64,000 bases of DNA from an uncultured Gammaproteobacteria bacterium. GTDB taxonomy: Bacteria; Pseudomonadota; Gammaproteobacteria; Arenicellales; JAANXG01. The stretch spans positions 1-64,000 of the forward strand of contig CAMYKK010000004.1 of assembly GCA_947258975.1 (NCBI GenBank), written 5' to 3'. The position numbers and the translations under genes are program-made. The notes under the pieces are model-generated. The model saw nothing but the letters and a program-made list of their open reading frames with translations, had not been told where the DNA came from and made no database searches. Each line of letters opens with the position of its first letter. The first letter of the stretch is position 1. Positions 1 through 8,558 of the stretch are shown piece after piece.

Positions 1-371
1 ACTGAGCACACCTAAATGCACACAACACCGGAATGACGGATTTGCTATATCAACTCACTAACCGCGGCAAATAACCGCGGGTTTTGACCGGCACATACAA
101 CCGTTGCCAACGCCGGGATCAGCGGCGTGACATCGGCGCCTAAAGATACTGCCATCAGACTCCCATGTGGGTTCCGTATCTGCCGCAGTCCAAAGGTCGA
201 GGTCTACGCGGGGAAATGGCGGTTTTCGAGCGTAACCGTTCGCTACGTTTCGCCCGTCGCGCCCACCCGGTGATACGAACCTAGAACGTGATGGGGTAGG
301 CGGAAAACAGCCCGTAATACGTTGTCTGCAGGCGCGTCGTGGTTGCCGGCGCGCGCATGAAAACAACGGCT
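1..371. other. Left-edge stretch without a recognised gene
   Basis: No convincing coding sequence is seen downstream of the gmd stop. The longest open frame here (minus strand, about 105 codons, Arg/Pro/Cys-rich) resembles no protein I know and looks like chance read-through of GC-rich sequence. Positions 62-79 contain two CCGCGG blocks separated by seven bases and followed by GTTTT. This could form a short hairpin, but it is too weak to call a terminator. Confidence 0.4.
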
Positions 372-1334
372 TCACGCGTTGACCTTCGCGAGTTCCGCCT
401 CAATCATCGCGGACACAACATCCGGCATCTTGTATTGCGCACGCCAGCCCAGCACGCAATGCGCCTTGTGCGCATTGCCCCGACTGACGCTCAATTCGGT
501 GGGCCGCGCCAGTCGTGGATCGAGTTCTACATGGTCCCGCCAGTCTAAGTCCAGCTTAGCGAAGGCCGTTGCGATGAATTCCTGAAGTGAGTGGCTCTCG
601 CCCGTAGCGATTACGTAATCGTCCGGCTTATCCTGCTGCAACATGCGCCACATTGCATCCACGTATTCTGGCGCCCAGCCCCAATCGCGTACGATCTCCA
701 GTTTTCCGAGCCGCAGCGTTTCGGCGCTGCCGCCAGCGATACGCACTGCGCAGGAAGTGATCTTGCGCGTGACAAAGCGTTCCGGTCGCAGAGGAGACTC
801 ATGGTTGAATAAGATTCCGTTGCACACGAATATATCATAGGCCTCGCGGTAATTTGCCGCCTCCCAGAATGCTGCTGCCTTGGCGACCGCGTAGGGGCTA
901 CGGGGCCGAAATGGGCTGCTTTCGTTGGCAGGGTGCGACTGGACATCCCCGTAGCATTCACTGGAGCCCGCGTTGTACAGCTTAATGGGTCGTTCCAGGA
1001 GGCGAATCACCTCGAGCAGGTTCAGCGTGCCAACGGAGATGCTTTCCAGGGTCTCCACCGGCTGCTCGAAAGAAAGTGCCACCGAGGTCTGGCCGGCGAG
1101 ATTATAAATCTCATCAGGCTGCGATTTCAGGATCGCATGCAGAACACTGCGAAAGTCGGTAGATGCCATTGAAAGCAACGTTACGCTTTCGCGAATGCCA
1201 AGGCTCAGCAGGTTTCCAAACGAGGTGACCTGGGCGTCGCGAGATGTTCCGTAAACATCGTAGCCCTTACCCAAGAGAAGTTTCGCCAGATAGGCGCCAT
1301 CCTGGCCGGATATGCCACAGACTAATGCTCTCAT
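372..1334 (-). CDS. gmd: GDP-mannose 4,6-dehydratase
   Basis: A 320-residue cytoplasmic short-chain dehydrogenase that converts GDP-mannose to GDP-4-keto-6-deoxymannose, the precursor of GDP-fucose, GDP-rhamnose and related 6-deoxysugars. The N-terminal Rossmann motif GISGQDGAYL (about residues 7-16), PDEIYNLAGQTSVALSFEQP (about 73-92), SSECYG, the catalytic YxxxK in SPYAVAK, and NGILFNHESP followed by FVTRKI are all diagnostic of Gmd. It is slightly shorter than the usual 340-370 residues. It lies 12 bases after a GT4 gene on the same strand and is probably cotranscribed with it. No GDP-fucose synthase or GDP-4-keto reductase gene is seen nearby, so the final sugar is unknown. Confidence 0.93.
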   Translation of the reverse strand: MRALVCGISGQDGAYLAKLLLGKGYDVYGTSRDAQVTSFGNLLSLGIRESVTLLSMASTDFRSVLHAILKSQPDEIYNLAGQTSVALSFEQPVETLESISVGTLNLLEVIRLLERPIKLYNAGSSECYGDVQSHPANESSPFRPRSPYAVAKAAAFWEAANYREAYDIFVCNGILFNHESPLRPERFVTRKITSCAVRIAGGSAETLRLGKLEIVRDWGWAPEYVDAMWRMLQQDKPDDYVIATGESHSLQEFIATAFAKLDLDWRDHVELDPRLARPTELSVSRGNAHKAHCVLGWRAQYKMPDVVSAMIEAELAKVNA

Positions 1335-1346
1335 TTTGCTAATCCG

Positions 1347-2450
1347 TCATAAGAGATTCAAGTACACCGACCGGGTCAGGTTTGCGCATCGGTCCCAGGA
1401 AAAATGCTGTGCCCGGTCTCTGCCTGCCGTGATCATACGTTCTCGAACGGTGGAGGAGTTGAGCGCCTCCTCAATCGTGTGCGCCATGCCGCCAACGTCT
1501 GTTGGATCAAAATACACCGCGCCCTCGCCAGCGATCTCGGGCATGGAACTACTATTGCTGCATGCCACTGGACATCCCATGGACATGGCTTCCACTAAAG
1601 GAATTCCAAAGCCCTCGTAGAGGGACGGGTACAGAAACACGGCGGCGTTCATGTAGAGGGCGGCGAGGTCTTGATCAGAGCAACTAACCTGGATGATGCG
1701 AGTCTCAGGAATGCCCAACCTCCGCAGTGACTCTCGTTCGCTGCGCCTGATCTTTCCCCCGCCACAACAAACAATCGAGAAGTTCGTGCGTAACCACCGG
1801 GAAGTCGAGTACGCTTGGAGAGCGCGGTGGAAATTCTTATATCCACCGCGTTGTCCGACGTAGAGGATAAATGGAACAGGGATTGCCGCGGGCAGTGAAT
1901 CCACGTCCGTCTCGGTCAGAGAAGACGCGAGGTGGATAACTGAAGTTTTCGCCGGATCAATATCCAACAACGCGATCAGGTCGCTGCGGGTACTCTCGGA
2001 AATACAGATCATATGATCAGCGCGCTTGACCGCCGCGGCTTTGTTTCTCGCCGCCACATCAAAGCGCGAGAAAAAGCCCGGAAATCGTTCGTGAATCATG
2101 TCGTAAACGGTGAGTACGACCGGGGTATGCTGTGACGCGAGGTGCCGGTTGGCGAAAAAGGTTTCATGCAGCAGGGATGGCGGTCTGCGACGTATGGCCG
2201 ATGCCACCAACGGAGCATTTAGATTTCGCAGTATACGAGAGCTGAACGGGGGGCGACGGATGTATCGCCCAAGGACGTCTAGTCGCGGGGAATCCGCCAG
2301 ATAGCGGTTTACATGCAGAGGCGCGAGGATACGGACGTCGAATTCGGCGAACTGGGAGATACGTGTGGCGAGTTCGACAAAGTAACGAGATATTCCTCCG
2401 TATTCCTGGGAAGCGAAGATCTGATGGTCATACGCGATCTGTGCGGGCAT
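1347..2450 (-). CDS. Glycosyltransferase family 4 (mannosyltransferase-like)
   Basis: A 367-residue GT-B fold glycosyltransferase of family GT4. The N-terminus carries the acceptor-side signature EYGGISRYFVELA (about residues 17-29), typical of GT4 mannosyl- or rhamnosyltransferases. The C-terminal donor-binding domain has FILYVGQRGGYKN and the EX7E motif in SLYEGFGIPLVEAMSMG. It is expected to act on a lipid-linked oligosaccharide at the cytoplasmic face of the inner membrane. Gmd follows immediately, so the donor may be GDP-mannose or a derived GDP-6-deoxyhexose (inference). No membrane segment is visible. Confidence 0.85.
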   Translation of the reverse strand: MPAQIAYDHQIFASQEYGGISRYFVELATRISQFAEFDVRILAPLHVNRYLADSPRLDVLGRYIRRPPFSSRILRNLNAPLVASAIRRRPPSLLHETFFANRHLASQHTPVVLTVYDMIHERFPGFFSRFDVAARNKAAAVKRADHMICISESTRSDLIALLDIDPAKTSVIHLASSLTETDVDSLPAAIPVPFILYVGQRGGYKNFHRALQAYSTSRWLRTNFSIVCCGGGKIRRSERESLRRLGIPETRIIQVSCSDQDLAALYMNAAVFLYPSLYEGFGIPLVEAMSMGCPVACSNSSSMPEIAGEGAVYFDPTDVGGMAHTIEEALNSSTVRERMITAGRDRAQHFSWDRCANLTRSVYLNLL

Positions 2451-2677
2451 CGTTTGCTATTTCGTGCGGTTGATTCTAGATCGAAACCGGTTCAGTTCGC
2501 ATCCCGGTTCTTCTCACACAAAGACAAAATAATTTGTCTTGGGCGGGAACGACAGATGAAACGTAACAATGGATCTGCCAGCATCGTCGTCTAGTTTCCC
2601 AATACGATGTCGGACGTCGCCGCTTACCCGGACGACAGGCAGCCGATGTCAACCGCCGGCGGCGAGAAGCCTGCCGT

Positions 2678-3430
2678 CTATTTTAGACGACCTGGCGGCA
2701 GGTCTAATTGCGCAAGCGCGGCCCGAGCCAAAGCCAGATTTGAGTCGATGGAAACAAATCCTTGGGCCCGCAAGTCGGGAGCGAGCATGGAAAGCTCCGT
2801 GCAGCCCAGTAATACGGTGTCGACCCGCTTCGCTTCCAAGAACGAAAGCAGTTTGTCGAGGCAAACTTTACCGTCGTCGTCCCATCCACCGTGCACCTTG
2901 ACGGTCTCGATGAGGCCGCTGACGAGCACATTGCCTTCAGGTGCCAGCGGACAATCCACCAATCCGTGATCAGTGGCCGCGCTGTTGTAGAGGCCAGAAG
3001 CGGACAATGACGAGGAAACAAACGCGGTAACGCGCTTTGCGCCGTGTGCCACCGCCAGCTTCATGGTCTCGTGAACGATGTTTGGAATCGGCACCGGGGC
3101 TCCCTGAGACCAACGGTTGTAGAGAATGTGCGCGGTGTTGCAGGGCACAACGACCACCGTTGCCCCCTGCTTGTGCAACTCCTTTATGGTCTCCGCGATC
3201 GCCGGCGAAGGATCGGGCTCTCCTAGTTGAAAGTGTCGGCCCCGACTCGGTAACTTAGTGTTTATGTCGAGCAGCACGCGGGGGTAGTGCCAATCCTTTT
3301 CGGCACGCACCTCGTGATACAACGCGCGGCAAAAATCGATCGTGGCCCACGGCGCCACACCGACGATCCCCAAGGTCCCCTCATTCGGCCGCCAGTCTAC
3401 TTCGCCCCCGAGGGGAGCTATTTTCGGCAT
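2678..3430 (-). CDS. Aspartate/glutamate racemase family protein
   Basis: A 250-residue PLP-independent Asp/Glu/hydantoin racemase superfamily protein. Both catalytic cysteine motifs are present, VPCNTAH (about residue 100) and LLGCTELS (about residue 209), so it should be catalytically competent. The family includes aspartate, glutamate and hydantoin racemases and maleate isomerase; the substrate cannot be read from the sequence. It is the last gene of a six-gene operon and begins 6 bases after the preceding methyltransferase stop codon. Sitting among sugar-nucleotide-type enzymes and a serine-kinase-like protein, it may supply a D-amino acid or related acid for a glycan modification (inference). 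Confidence 0.8.
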   Translation of the reverse strand: MPKIAPLGGEVDWRPNEGTLGIVGVAPWATIDFCRALYHEVRAEKDWHYPRVLLDINTKLPSRGRHFQLGEPDPSPAIAETIKELHKQGATVVVVPCNTAHILYNRWSQGAPVPIPNIVHETMKLAVAHGAKRVTAFVSSSLSASGLYNSAATDHGLVDCPLAPEGNVLVSGLIETVKVHGGWDDDGKVCLDKLLSFLEAKRVDTVLLGCTELSMLAPDLRAQGFVSIDSNLALARAALAQLDLPPGRLK

Positions 3431-3436
3431 CGCCGC

Positions 3437-4144
3437 CTAGGTTCCGTCATAGCGAAACTCGTAGATATGCAACCGCGTCTCGGGATACTTGTTCAACGGA
3501 CACCCTTCGTCAAAGACATTCTCGTCACGCGACACCGTGAATCCGTTGCGGGCGAACATTTCGATGAAAGTCTCTCGTGTGCGATAAATTGCGGAATATT
3601 CGGTCTGCAGGTGTTGAGAAAAAGCCTTGTTCAGCTCATAACGCTTCTCACGCGCCATACCATCACGCAGGATGACGCAGGTATTGGCGTCGCAGAACAT
3701 CGGTAGATTTGTGGCGATCTTTTCCACCTGATCGTCGTTCATGTTCACGAAGAGGCCGGAGATATACACAATGTCGTACTTGGCATTCTCCACATAATCC
3801 TCGGCCGGAGACACCACGAAATTGACTTGGTCCGCACCGCGGTCACGTGCTTCTTTCCTGCCGACCTCGCAGAGGTCAGCAGAATACTCCACGGCCTTCA
3901 CTAAATGTGCGCCGCGTTCGGCAAATCGAAACGCCCACTGCCCCACTCCCGCACCCAAATCGAGGATGCGCTTGCCAGTGACGTCCGGGAGGTAGTCGAA
4001 CACCTTGTTGCATTCGAGTCCGATCTTCAGCTTTAGATTATCGGGGTCCTGCTCCAGCCCGGCGACACTCTCGAACGCCATGTCCTGGTAGGTCTTTGCC
4101 CGTTCATCCCAGAATTTCTTAACATCGGCTTGATCGATGGCCAT
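3437..4144 (-). CDS. Class I SAM-dependent methyltransferase
   Basis: A 235-residue Rossmann-type methyltransferase. Motif I is RILDLGAGVGQWAFRFAERG (about residues 58-77), followed by an acidic strand end (VEYSADLCEVG) and a motif IV-like segment (YDIVYISGLFVNM). The start ATG at 4144 follows a purine-rich GGAG at good spacing on the minus strand. The acceptor is unknown. It is the fifth gene of the six-gene operon, between the DUF711 gene and the racemase gene, so O- or N-methylation of the small-molecule product of this cluster is the simplest role (inference). Confidence 0.82.
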   Translation of the reverse strand: MAIDQADVKKFWDERAKTYQDMAFESVAGLEQDPDNLKLKIGLECNKVFDYLPDVTGKRILDLGAGVGQWAFRFAERGAHLVKAVEYSADLCEVGRKEARDRGADQVNFVVSPAEDYVENAKYDIVYISGLFVNMNDDQVEKIATNLPMFCDANTCVILRDGMAREKRYELNKAFSQHLQTEYSAIYRTRETFIEMFARNGFTVSRDENVFDEGCPLNKYPETRLHIYEFRYDGT

Positions 4145-4172
4145 AATAAACTCCTTGGAGCCCTAGGGTGGA

Positions 4173-5402
4173 TCACTTCAGGGGAGCGCGCATTTCAAAA
4201 AGGTGTTCCGAGAGTACGATCTTTCTGTCATTTGCGGTTAAAGGTACGACGCGACTGTCACACAAAAAGTCAAGATTTAGCTGTGTAAATTCGTTCACCC
4301 CGCGATTGGGGATCGGCAACATTCGCACGCCGAGCGGCTTTTTCAGCGTCGAGGACATAGCAGCGATGTCCAGGATGACCGCCGCGATTTCCTCCTGAAA
4401 ACAGATCCCTGAGACGGGGACCATGTCGATACCGCAGCCACAGACAGCAGCCAGAGAAACCAGGCCATCCAGGGTGACGTTGCGCTTGCTGTTAGCACTG
4501 GCCAAGTGCTTGTCCTCGAGCATGGAATACATGACGCCGTTGAAACCGACGGGTTTTGCCCCGCTCTCTTTGAGAGCACAACGAAGGGCATCGGTCAGCA
4601 TAGCGGTAATGAAGACGCTGCCGTGACTGCCGACCGATGCCCCCAGCAGCTGCTCTACCAAGGCCCCAACGGATGTTCCATCCCCCGGGAACGGGGCCAG
4701 GGACGCGTCCATTCCCCGGAACTCAACATCCGTCTTGCTGGCCAACTCCTCGGCCAGAGATTGTACCTTCCGTAACGTTGGCACTAAGGCCTCTATCAAA
4801 TGCTCACGGGCCAGCGCCACGTTACCTTGCACCGACTTGGTGGCCTCAACAGCCAGGTTGGTCGTTTCGAGCGCGAAGCTGAAAGCGAGATTATCGCCTT
4901 TATGTTGGGAGAAGGGGAAAAATGGGCTGTTGGGGGGGCAATTACAGGATGCGCCGACACGGAAGTTGTCAAAACCGTTGTTACTCCTGCGCGATATCTT
5001 GAGAATTAGATCGGCCACCTGATTGACTGAATTAACTGCAATTTTGCCATCCTCGGCGACGATCAAGTTGAGAAACAGACGTGGGAAGCGACCGATCACA
5101 TCTATCGCCGCGGCCATGCGTACAGTATTGAGGCCATCGGCGACCAGATCAATGGGTAGGCACATCCACCGCACGCCCGTATCGGCCGACAGCTCATCGA
5201 CAAAACGCACCCGCGAAAGTATTGCCCCCTCGATCTCTCCTTCCTGGCCGACTGCAGGCAATGCAAAGCGCACCGTACGCGGCGCCAAGTCAGCCGCCTC
5301 CAGTGTCGCTATGGCTATTTCCAAGAAACCGCGCACGCGCTCTCGGATGTGGCTGGGAGACTTCGTAGCTAGAGGAAGGCCGATGGTGAGCGATCGGATC
5401 AT
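4173..5402 (-). CDS. DUF711 (UPF0210) family protein
   Basis: A 409-residue protein resembling DUF711/UPF0210, a family without an established reaction and usually of about 450 residues. The recognisable family region is the MDASLAPFPGDGTSVGALVE stretch (about residues 223-242), with the glycine-rich C-terminal RMLPIPNRGVNEF. A Cys-containing segment (CNCPPNSPFFPF) lies near residues 153-164, and CGCG lies near 327-330. No signal peptide or membrane span is visible. DUF711 genes usually stand with an ACT-domain gene. Here the gene sits inside a glycan-type operon, 12 bases after a nucleotidyltransferase gene and 28 before a methyltransferase gene, which is unusual. Confidence 0.72.
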   Translation of the reverse strand: MIRSLTIGLPLATKSPSHIRERVRGFLEIAIATLEAADLAPRTVRFALPAVGQEGEIEGAILSRVRFVDELSADTGVRWMCLPIDLVADGLNTVRMAAAIDVIGRFPRLFLNLIVAEDGKIAVNSVNQVADLILKISRRSNNGFDNFRVGASCNCPPNSPFFPFSQHKGDNLAFSFALETTNLAVEATKSVQGNVALAREHLIEALVPTLRKVQSLAEELASKTDVEFRGMDASLAPFPGDGTSVGALVEQLLGASVGSHGSVFITAMLTDALRCALKESGAKPVGFNGVMYSMLEDKHLASANSKRNVTLDGLVSLAAVCGCGIDMVPVSGICFQEEIAAVILDIAAMSSTLKKPLGVRMLPIPNRGVNEFTQLNLDFLCDSRVVPLTANDRKIVLSEHLFEMRAPLK

Positions 5403-5414
5403 CGGGATGATGCG

Positions 5415-6086
5415 TTACTGCTCTCGAAGTTTGTTGATGAACCGATAGTAATCCGCCGGAGTATTGATCTCTTCGAACAAATGATTTTTTCGGGGCACCG
5501 CCTGGATTGGCGCGATATTGAACGGCAAGGTAAGCCCCGCGAAGAGGTTGCCGTGCCCGATGCAGAATCGCTTCCAAGATCGCAATACTTTTGCATCAGA
5601 CACTTTGAACAGACCGATCACCTCGGGATGAGCCACATCCCGAATCTGTCCTTGGTAGGTCTCGGAAATGGAGTTGTCGTCACGGAGTATGCAATGAACC
5701 GCGGTTAACGTTCGGTTCTCACGGTCGTCTACAAGAGCCAAATTCGGATTGTCTTGATCCAGCTCTTCGATCAAGGCCGGCTCAATAAAAATATCGCCTG
5801 AAATGACATAGGTTGGATCGTCGTTCAGCGCCAAACCGAGGCTCATTGCGTTATGGGTGATGGCCCAGTCGTTATTGATCACGTACCTGACCTCGGGGCG
5901 TTGCTCCATGACCTGGATGGCACGAAAACCAACCACAACGGTGACACGCTTACCCCTAAACGCTTCAATGGCGTGGTCTAATACAGTTTTTTTGCTTTTC
6001 GGATGACGGATCAAAACCTTGGCCAGGCCATCCGCCTGACTGCCACGCCCGGCGGCGAGTATGATCACCTGTTCCGGTGCCTTCAC
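5415..6086 (-). CDS. NTP-transferase (MobA/LicC-like nucleotidyltransferase), second copy
   Basis: A 223-residue nucleotidyltransferase. The N-terminal pyrophosphorylase loop VIILAAGRGSQADGLAKVLI (about residues 8-27) is followed by VTVVVGFRA and a metal-binding-type acidic strand YVISGDIFIEPALIEELD. This matches sugar- or alcohol-phosphate nucleotidyltransferases such as CTP:phosphocholine cytidylyltransferase (LicC). The start ATG overlaps the stop of the upstream SerK-like gene by 4 bases, indicating translational coupling. The C-terminus (HLFEEINTPADYYRFIN) is typical of small NTP transferases that recognise a phosphorylated small molecule. Substrate and nucleotide are unknown; CTP is favoured by analogy. 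Confidence 0.75.
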   Translation of the reverse strand: MKAPEQVIILAAGRGSQADGLAKVLIRHPKSKKTVLDHAIEAFRGKRVTVVVGFRAIQVMEQRPEVRYVINNDWAITHNAMSLGLALNDDPTYVISGDIFIEPALIEELDQDNPNLALVDDRENRTLTAVHCILRDDNSISETYQGQIRDVAHPEVIGLFKVSDAKVLRSWKRFCIGHGNLFAGLTLPFNIAPIQAVPRKNHLFEEINTPADYYRFINKLREQ

Positions 6087-6466
6087 TGTTTCAACTCATC
6101 GAGGCTGTATTCACAACTGGGCAGCGGAGTTGGAAAACGGTGCTTGACCGTCTTATAAGGATAGATGTCTCCGGCCACCGCTTTTTCGACGACCTTCTGC
6201 CAGTCGAAACTGTACTTGGGTCGCAGGCTCCATACCTCGACTTCCGCGTACTCATATTTCACCGCCGGGACAACCGACAATCCAAGGGACCGAGCCACTT
6301 CCATTCGGTGTTGGCCGTCGAGTACGAGGTTCTCGTTGTTATCTAGGGCGATCGGTTTAATCCAAACGCCTTCATTCACGATCTTGGTCTTCAGCTTCTC
6401 CACGCGACGTTCGCTGAATCCCTCTATATGTCGCAATTTCAACACCGGAACTAATTCAATAGTCAT
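6083..6466 (-). CDS. SerK/SbnI-like ParB-fold protein, possible small-molecule kinase
   Basis: A 127-residue single-domain protein of the ParB/Srx-like fold. The motif GVWIKPIALDNNENLVLDGQ (about residues 33-52) continues into HRMEVARSLG, and the C-terminus is YPYKTVKHRFP followed by PLP and SLDELKQ. Both ends of this pattern parallel the archaeal ADP-dependent serine kinase SerK (a DGHHRW motif and a C-terminal PKTTRH segment) and staphylococcal SbnI, which make O-phospho-L-serine. This copy is much shorter than either. Its start and stop each overlap the neighbouring nucleotidyltransferase genes by 4 bases (ATGA). A DNA-binding ParB role is unlikely in this setting. The kinase role is an inference from motif similarity recalled from memory. 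Confidence 0.65.
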   Translation of the reverse strand: MTIELVPVLKLRHIEGFSERRVEKLKTKIVNEGVWIKPIALDNNENLVLDGQHRMEVARSLGLSVVPAVKYEYAEVEVWSLRPKYSFDWQKVVEKAVAGDIYPYKTVKHRFPTPLPSCEYSLDELKQ

Positions 6467-7236
6467 GGGGCTGCTCCGCCTATGAGTGCCTCATACTGAG
6501 CGTTGATTGATCGATAAGAATCGAGATTATTAAAAGAATGAGCGAACCGGCTACCCAAAGAATAGCCCTTGCAAGGTAGCTTAGCCAGGTTTGAGCACCA
6601 GGGCGTCATATAGTATTGCCGCATGGTCTCGCGGATAGCCTCCTTGCGCAGCGCCCGATCGGTGGACGCCTGTCCTTTTCCCACGAAAACGACACCGAGC
6701 AGCTTCTGCCAGCCCTCGTAGGCGAGGTCGTAGGCCGGTGCGTACACCATCTCTGCGACATTCTGTTCATCATCGACGCGCAGCGCCCCTCCGGTGAGAT
6801 CGCGGGAATAAGAACCGCGAGTCAACCACAGCGAATGACCATCAGGATCGATGCTCAGAATGACGCGCCAACCCTCAGGTTCGACCACAATGTCTGTCTC
6901 GATGATTACATAACCCTCCTCTGGATGGCTCAGAGACTCGACGCCGATATCGACGGAACGAATGTTGGTATCGCGGTCGAAATCCGGGTTGTGTACCACT
7001 TTAATACGCTCATCGTCATAGTGGCTGCCAACGAAATTGCGAATCTTGTAGTCCATATACCCCGTGACCAGCGCGATGTCGCCAACCGGATTTTCAAGCA
7101 ACGCGTCCATGATGTGCCCGATGCAGGGCCGCCCGGCGATAGGTAATAGAGACTTGTGTGTATGAGTCGTAAGCTCGGCGATCCGACTACCACGACCGGC
7201 GGCCAACAACACCACATTTAGTTTACTGCTCTGCAT
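6463..7236 (-). CDS. NTP-transferase (LicC-like nucleotidyltransferase), first copy
   Basis: A nucleotidyltransferase of about 257 residues from the chosen ATG at 7236; an upstream ATG at 7269 would add 11 residues, and neither has a clear Shine-Dalgarno sequence. The signature loop VVLLAAGRGSRIAELT is followed by HKSLLPIAGRP, the classical pyrophosphorylase pattern with the catalytic Lys. VIIETDIVVEP carries the metal-binding acidic residues. It resembles phosphocholine or aminoethylphosphonate cytidylyltransferases and sugar-1-phosphate nucleotidyltransferases. It is the first gene of the six-gene operon, and its stop overlaps the SerK-like start by 4 bases. With the second copy at 5415-6086 it makes a pair of related but clearly divergent enzymes. 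Confidence 0.8.
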   Translation of the reverse strand: MQSSKLNVVLLAAGRGSRIAELTTHTHKSLLPIAGRPCIGHIMDALLENPVGDIALVTGYMDYKIRNFVGSHYDDERIKVVHNPDFDRDTNIRSVDIGVESLSHPEEGYVIIETDIVVEPEGWRVILSIDPDGHSLWLTRGSYSRDLTGGALRVDDEQNVAEMVYAPAYDLAYEGWQKLLGVVFVGKGQASTDRALRKEAIRETMRQYYMTPWCSNLAKLPCKGYSLGSRFAHSFNNLDSYRSINAQYEALIGGAAP

Positions 7237-7619
7237 GCGAGTAAGGTTCAAACGAGCATTTACCGGCATTAGTCAGGGACCGATACAATCAATAATCGAG
7301 GGGTTAACGATAGCAACGATCTGTGTTGCTCCAGTATTGGCCACATATGGCAGAGCACTTCTATTGGCTGCGAAAATCGATGCCTTGGGCTCATCGTCAT
7401 TGCTGGATCTCTTCAATTACTAACATGCCTATCGTCAAGGGTCTGGAACGTGATCAGGCAACCTTTGTAATGCAGGATGCAGGATATGTCGAGACCGATG
7501 CGCTGGGCGATTAATCACACGGATCGATGTGCGATCGGACGTAAATTTCACGATTGTGTTGTGCCCGCTCCTCATCATCCTGGTATTCCGAGTTTCAACC
7601 GGACATTGCGAGATCTGAA
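7237..7619. other. Intergenic gap upstream of the six-gene operon
   Basis: About 380 bases between the stop of the GT-B-like gene and the first nucleotidyltransferase gene. Short open frames on both strands have no recognisable content or initiation signals. The gap probably holds the promoter of the 7236-2678 operon on the minus strand, but no good -35/-10 pair could be chosen. No terminator hairpin was seen for the upstream gene pair. Confidence 0.4.
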
Positions 7620-8558
7620 TCATGCGGGCTGAGGCTGTCCATCAAGTAACTTGATTGCTTCTGCGAAATCAAACGGCTTTAGTTCCCGTGTCGACGAATG
7701 GCCGGTGTCGATGGCGGCAATGTCAAACTGGGCGGTGTCCTCAATAAAAGTTAGCTGTTTCAGCTTATTGAATAAGACCCGCTGCTTGTTACCCTTATAT
7801 TTTTCGATGATGTTTACCGTGGGTTTTCCGTAATAATAGGATTCAGCTACCACCGACGATTCTGAATTGGTAACAATTACCCGGTGTTTGTGTATCAGCT
7901 CCATGGTATCGGTCTCCGACGGGAATATCTCGACTCCCTTGCTTGCAAAGTAATCCTCGTATTGGCGCGTTCCGGTCCACGCAGGAAACTTCACCGCAAC
8001 CCCCTGTCTGACTACCGGTTCCATTTTTCTGAAGGTTTTCTTGACGCCGAATCGGTGTTGATGGTAACCAAAATCGGAGAAAAGCCATAGTGCATTCAGA
8101 GTGTTATACGAATCACGCGGGAACTCCCGGGTGTAGCGGATCCACCCGGTGACGTGGCAATTACACCTTCCTACATCGTACCGGTGTGCCGAAGTCGGCG
8201 CGAGATAAAGATCGAATTGATCCATCAGCAACGGTTCGATGTCCACCAGGGGCGTAGCCAGGTCATGCGGAACGAAGACACTCGTGTTTGGAGTAAGCAC
8301 TGAAATCAGTTCCAGAGGTGATAAATAGAACTTACCCGTATCATAGATCTCATTAAATGACCGGTTATCGAGTGCGAAGTGTGCCGATGTTATCAATACG
8401 AGGTCCCGCGATCTGAACCGTTCGATCAGCGCCTTTGTTATCGGCGTGCGATTGGCATCGAGCTCGAAACAGTCATACCCCCGTTTCACCATTTCAACGC
8501 ACAGAGGATGCAACACGTATTCGGACCCGAAGCCATAGAATAGAAACAGCTTACTCAC
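7620..8558 (-). CDS. GT-B-like transferase, possibly CDP-glycerol glycerophosphotransferase-like
   Basis: A 312-residue cytoplasmic protein with two Rossmann-like halves. The C-terminal half contains VTNSESSVVAESYYYGKPTV (about residues 237-256), the pattern of a GT-B nucleotide-binding domain as in TagF-type CDP-polyol phosphotransferases and some capsule transferases. The N-terminal half (KLFLFYGFGSEYVLHPLCVE) resembles the acceptor domain of such enzymes. It overlaps the upstream gene by 4 bases and lies upstream of the two nucleotidyltransferase genes. A role in transferring the CDP-activated product of that operon onto a glycan is attractive but unproven. Family assignment is tentative. 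Confidence 0.5.
   Translation of the reverse strand: MSKLFLFYGFGSEYVLHPLCVEMVKRGYDCFELDANRTPITKALIERFRSRDLVLITSAHFALDNRSFNEIYDTGKFYLSPLELISVLTPNTSVFVPHDLATPLVDIEPLLMDQFDLYLAPTSAHRYDVGRCNCHVTGWIRYTREFPRDSYNTLNALWLFSDFGYHQHRFGVKKTFRKMEPVVRQGVAVKFPAWTGTRQYEDYFASKGVEIFPSETDTMELIHKHRVIVTNSESSVVAESYYYGKPTVNIIEKYKGNKQRVLFNKLKQLTFIEDTAQFDIAAIDTGHSSTRELKPFDFAEAIKLLDGQPQPA

Noticed and set aside
58-375. Minus-strand open frame of 105 codons at the left edge
   Set aside because: Cys/Arg/Pro-rich composition, no ribosome site and no recognisable domain; probably chance.
6083-6466. ParB partition protein
   Set aside because: It lacks the helix-turn-helix and CTPase regions of ParB, and no parA or parS-like context is present; the SerK/SbnI-like reading fits better.
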